Shown here: positions 62,843 through 64,000 of the stretch, one piece after another
Layout of the letters: every line of letters starts with the position of its first letter
Position numbering within the stretch: position 1 is the stretch's first letter
Source of the DNA: CABMKH01 sp040797625
GTDB lineage: Bacteria > Bacillota > Clostridia > Tissierellales > Tissierellaceae
Direction: 5' to 3'
Assembly (NCBI GenBank): GCA_052067355.1
Contig: JBQHQH010000004.1
Span: 124,001-188,000 of the forward strand
Length of the DNA: 64,000 nucleotides
Notes under the pieces: model-generated
Databases searched by the model: none
What the model saw: the letters and a program-made list of their open reading frames with translations, nothing else
What the model was told of the DNA's origin: nothing
Program-made: the position numbers and the translations under genes

Positions 62843-62871
62843 ATTATATGATATTTTTAGAATGATTTCAA
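62843..62871 (-). promoter_or_regulatory. sigma-A-type promoter of tRNA-Sec
   Basis: TTGAAA (62866-62871) and TATAAT (62843-62848) are 17 bases apart on the minus strand. The -10 is perfect and lies about 20 bases before the tRNA 5' end. Confidence 0.7.
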
Positions 62872-62888
62872 GTAATATTAAAAATCTA

Positions 62889-63578
62889 TTATATATTATT
62901 AAAATAATATCCTACTCCCCATTTTGTCATTATGTATTGAGTATTTTTAGAATACTTGCTTATCTTTTCTCTGATTCTTCTAATATGCACATCTATTGTC
63001 CTTAAATCTCCAAAATAAGCATATCCCCATACCTTTTCCAGCAATTCTTCCCTAGTAAATATCTTTCCAGGATTTGAGGATAGGGCATAAAATAAATCAA
63101 ACTCTTTTCCTGTCAAATCAATATCCTTGTCCTCTATGGTTATTCTTCGCCTCAAAGTATTTATAGTAAAGTCTTTGAATTTTAATATATGCTTATTTTT
63201 ATCAGCAATTCTATAATTTATCCTTCTAAGGATTGTCTTTATCCTAGCTTTTAACTCCAAAATATTAAAAGGCTTGACCATATAATCATCTGCACCATAT
63301 TCTAATGCCAATATCTTTGTCATGTCTTCATTATTTTTTGTAGCCACAATTATGGGAACAAAGGATATATTTCTTATATCTTTACATATCTCTAATCCAT
63401 CCATATCAGGCATTTCTAATTCAAGTATTATCAGGTCATAGGATTTATTCATTATCCTATCTATAACAATCTTCCCAGCCCCAATGATCTCTGTAACAAA
63501 ATCATCCTGTTCCAGACTATATTTTAACCCTTCTGCAAATGTCTTATCTTTATCAATAATCAATATTTTGCTCTTCAT
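62889..63578 (-). CDS. OmpR-type response regulator with glutamate at the phospho-acceptor position
   Basis: The 229-residue protein has a receiver domain (about 1-118) and a winged-helix DNA-binding domain (about 130-229, with LTGKEFDLFYALSSNPGKIFTREELLEKVWG and TIDVHIRRIREKI). The acidic pair D9 and D11, the ATK threonine and the VKPF lysine are present. The strand that normally ends in the phosphorylated aspartate reads DLIILELEMP, so residue 53 is glutamate. It may be constitutively active or not phosphorylated. No histidine kinase is next to it. It lies 19 bases downstream of selB. Confidence 0.93.
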   Translation of the reverse strand: MKSKILIIDKDKTFAEGLKYSLEQDDFVTEIIGAGKIVIDRIMNKSYDLIILELEMPDMDGLEICKDIRNISFVPIIVATKNNEDMTKILALEYGADDYMVKPFNILELKARIKTILRRINYRIADKNKHILKFKDFTINTLRRRITIEDKDIDLTGKEFDLFYALSSNPGKIFTREELLEKVWGYAYFGDLRTIDVHIRRIREKISKYSKNTQYIMTKWGVGYYFNNI

Positions 63579-63597
63579 TTCATCACCCCAAAAACTA

Positions 63598-64000
63598 TCA
63601 ATCCTTGTTCAAAACTCTTTTATCAATCTCTCGTTTGGTTATCTTATTTTGATCAAAATATTCCAATAATGCTAAAGAAAGTTTCCTATTGATATTTAAC
63701 AGATCTCTATATTCCGCAACTGAAACAGAACCATTTTTAAGAATATATTCCCTTAACTTCTCTAAAGCTCTATTGTAGTATTCTTTTCCTATGAATAATT
63801 CTTCATTTAATTTAATTATCTCTCCTGTATTTACCAGAGAATTAAACACCTCATTGAAGATTTCCTGTTGAACTTTCAACATTTCACATAATTCATCTCT
63901 CTTAGGTGGTAAAGCTGAGATCTCTCCTAATATCTTAAGTATATTAGTCTTTATACTAGACTGCTCTTCGTCGTAGGAGATTTCAAATCCACTTAATTTG
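63598..64000 (-). CDS. selB: selenocysteine-specific elongation factor SelB, C-terminal part (cut by window edge)
   Basis: The frame is open to the right edge, giving the last 133 or so residues. They contain two winged-helix units; the last reads EYRDLLNINRKLSLALLEYFD and ITKREIDKRVLN, a close match to the WH4 domain of SelB that binds the SECIS hairpin. SelB brings Sec-tRNA-Sec to the ribosome at UGA codons. The tRNA gene lies downstream in the same direction. The GTPase part is outside the window. Confidence 0.9.
   Translation of the reverse strand, partial: KLSGFEISYDEEQSSIKTNILKILGEISALPPKRDELCEMLKVQQEIFNEVFNSLVNTGEIIKLNEELFIGKEYYNRALEKLREYILKNGSVSVAEYRDLLNINRKLSLALLEYFDQNKITKREIDKRVLNKD

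Noticed and set aside
1..64000. Selenoprotein genes with in-frame TGA
   Set aside because: None was evident among the recognised families, all of which end at sensible lengths, but this was not a systematic search for bacterial SECIS hairpins.

Overview
This window reads as chromosomal core sequence from an AT-rich, endospore-forming, anaerobic Firmicute, most likely a Clostridia/Tissierellia-type organism. That is inference from four things: a complete spoIIA-sigF and spoVA set plus spoIIP, gpr, yqfC and yqfD; Gram-positive regulation (T-box, CIRCE/HrcA, tandem glycine riboswitch); Firmicute-style gene order; and selenocysteine machinery (tRNA-Sec and the end of selB) close to a glycine-riboswitch-controlled symporter, which suggests amino-acid (Stickland-type) fermentation. 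Nearly all genes are on the minus strand. No CRISPR array, transposase or intact prophage is visible.

Layout. 1-4000: start of nadE, a TauE/SafE-like permease split into two half-size genes, a CoA-binding protein, a YigZ-like protein, a degenerate Nudix protein and hflX. 4065-6974 (+): a class A penicillin-binding protein. 7019-11710: spoIIAA-spoIIAB-sigF behind a good sigma-H-type promoter, then spoVAA-AB-AC-AD-AE preceded by an undescribed 52-residue membrane peptide gene. 11826-13703: folD and a cation efflux gene. 13704-15353: gene-poor region with a frameshifted small ORF, tandem hairpins, a perfect inverted repeat and rnpB. 15430-26377: zinc-ribbon protein, nif3, trmK, rpoD, dnaG, dgt, ppsR, ccpN-like, glyS and glyQ with a T-box leader.

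26674-35231: recO, era, cdd, dgkA-PAP2, ybeY, phoH, yqfD, yqfC, a hypothetical gene, floA and nfeD. 35483-45540: yqeY, rpsU, hinT, mtaB, rsmE, prmA, dnaJ, dnaK, grpE, hrcA (CIRCE) and hemW. 45584-57101: lepA, a small membrane protein, signal peptidase I, spoIIP, gpr, rpsT (+), a TetR regulator with an extracellular flavoprotein reductase, holA and comEC. 57257-64000: an AlaX-like editing protein (+), a two-P-loop ATPase, a glycine-riboswitch-controlled symporter, a PrsA-like foldase, a 3' fragment of tRNA-Sec, the real tRNA-Sec, an atypical response regulator and the 3' end of selB.

The most unusual parts are: the truncated second tRNA-Sec copy with a nearby 12-bp direct repeat, possibly an old integration scar; the response regulator between selB and tRNA-Sec whose phospho-acceptor aspartate is glutamate; the hairpins at 14648-14848 with GGA in their loops; and the small peptide gene at the head of spoVA. 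No new multi-gene system could be proven by reading alone.
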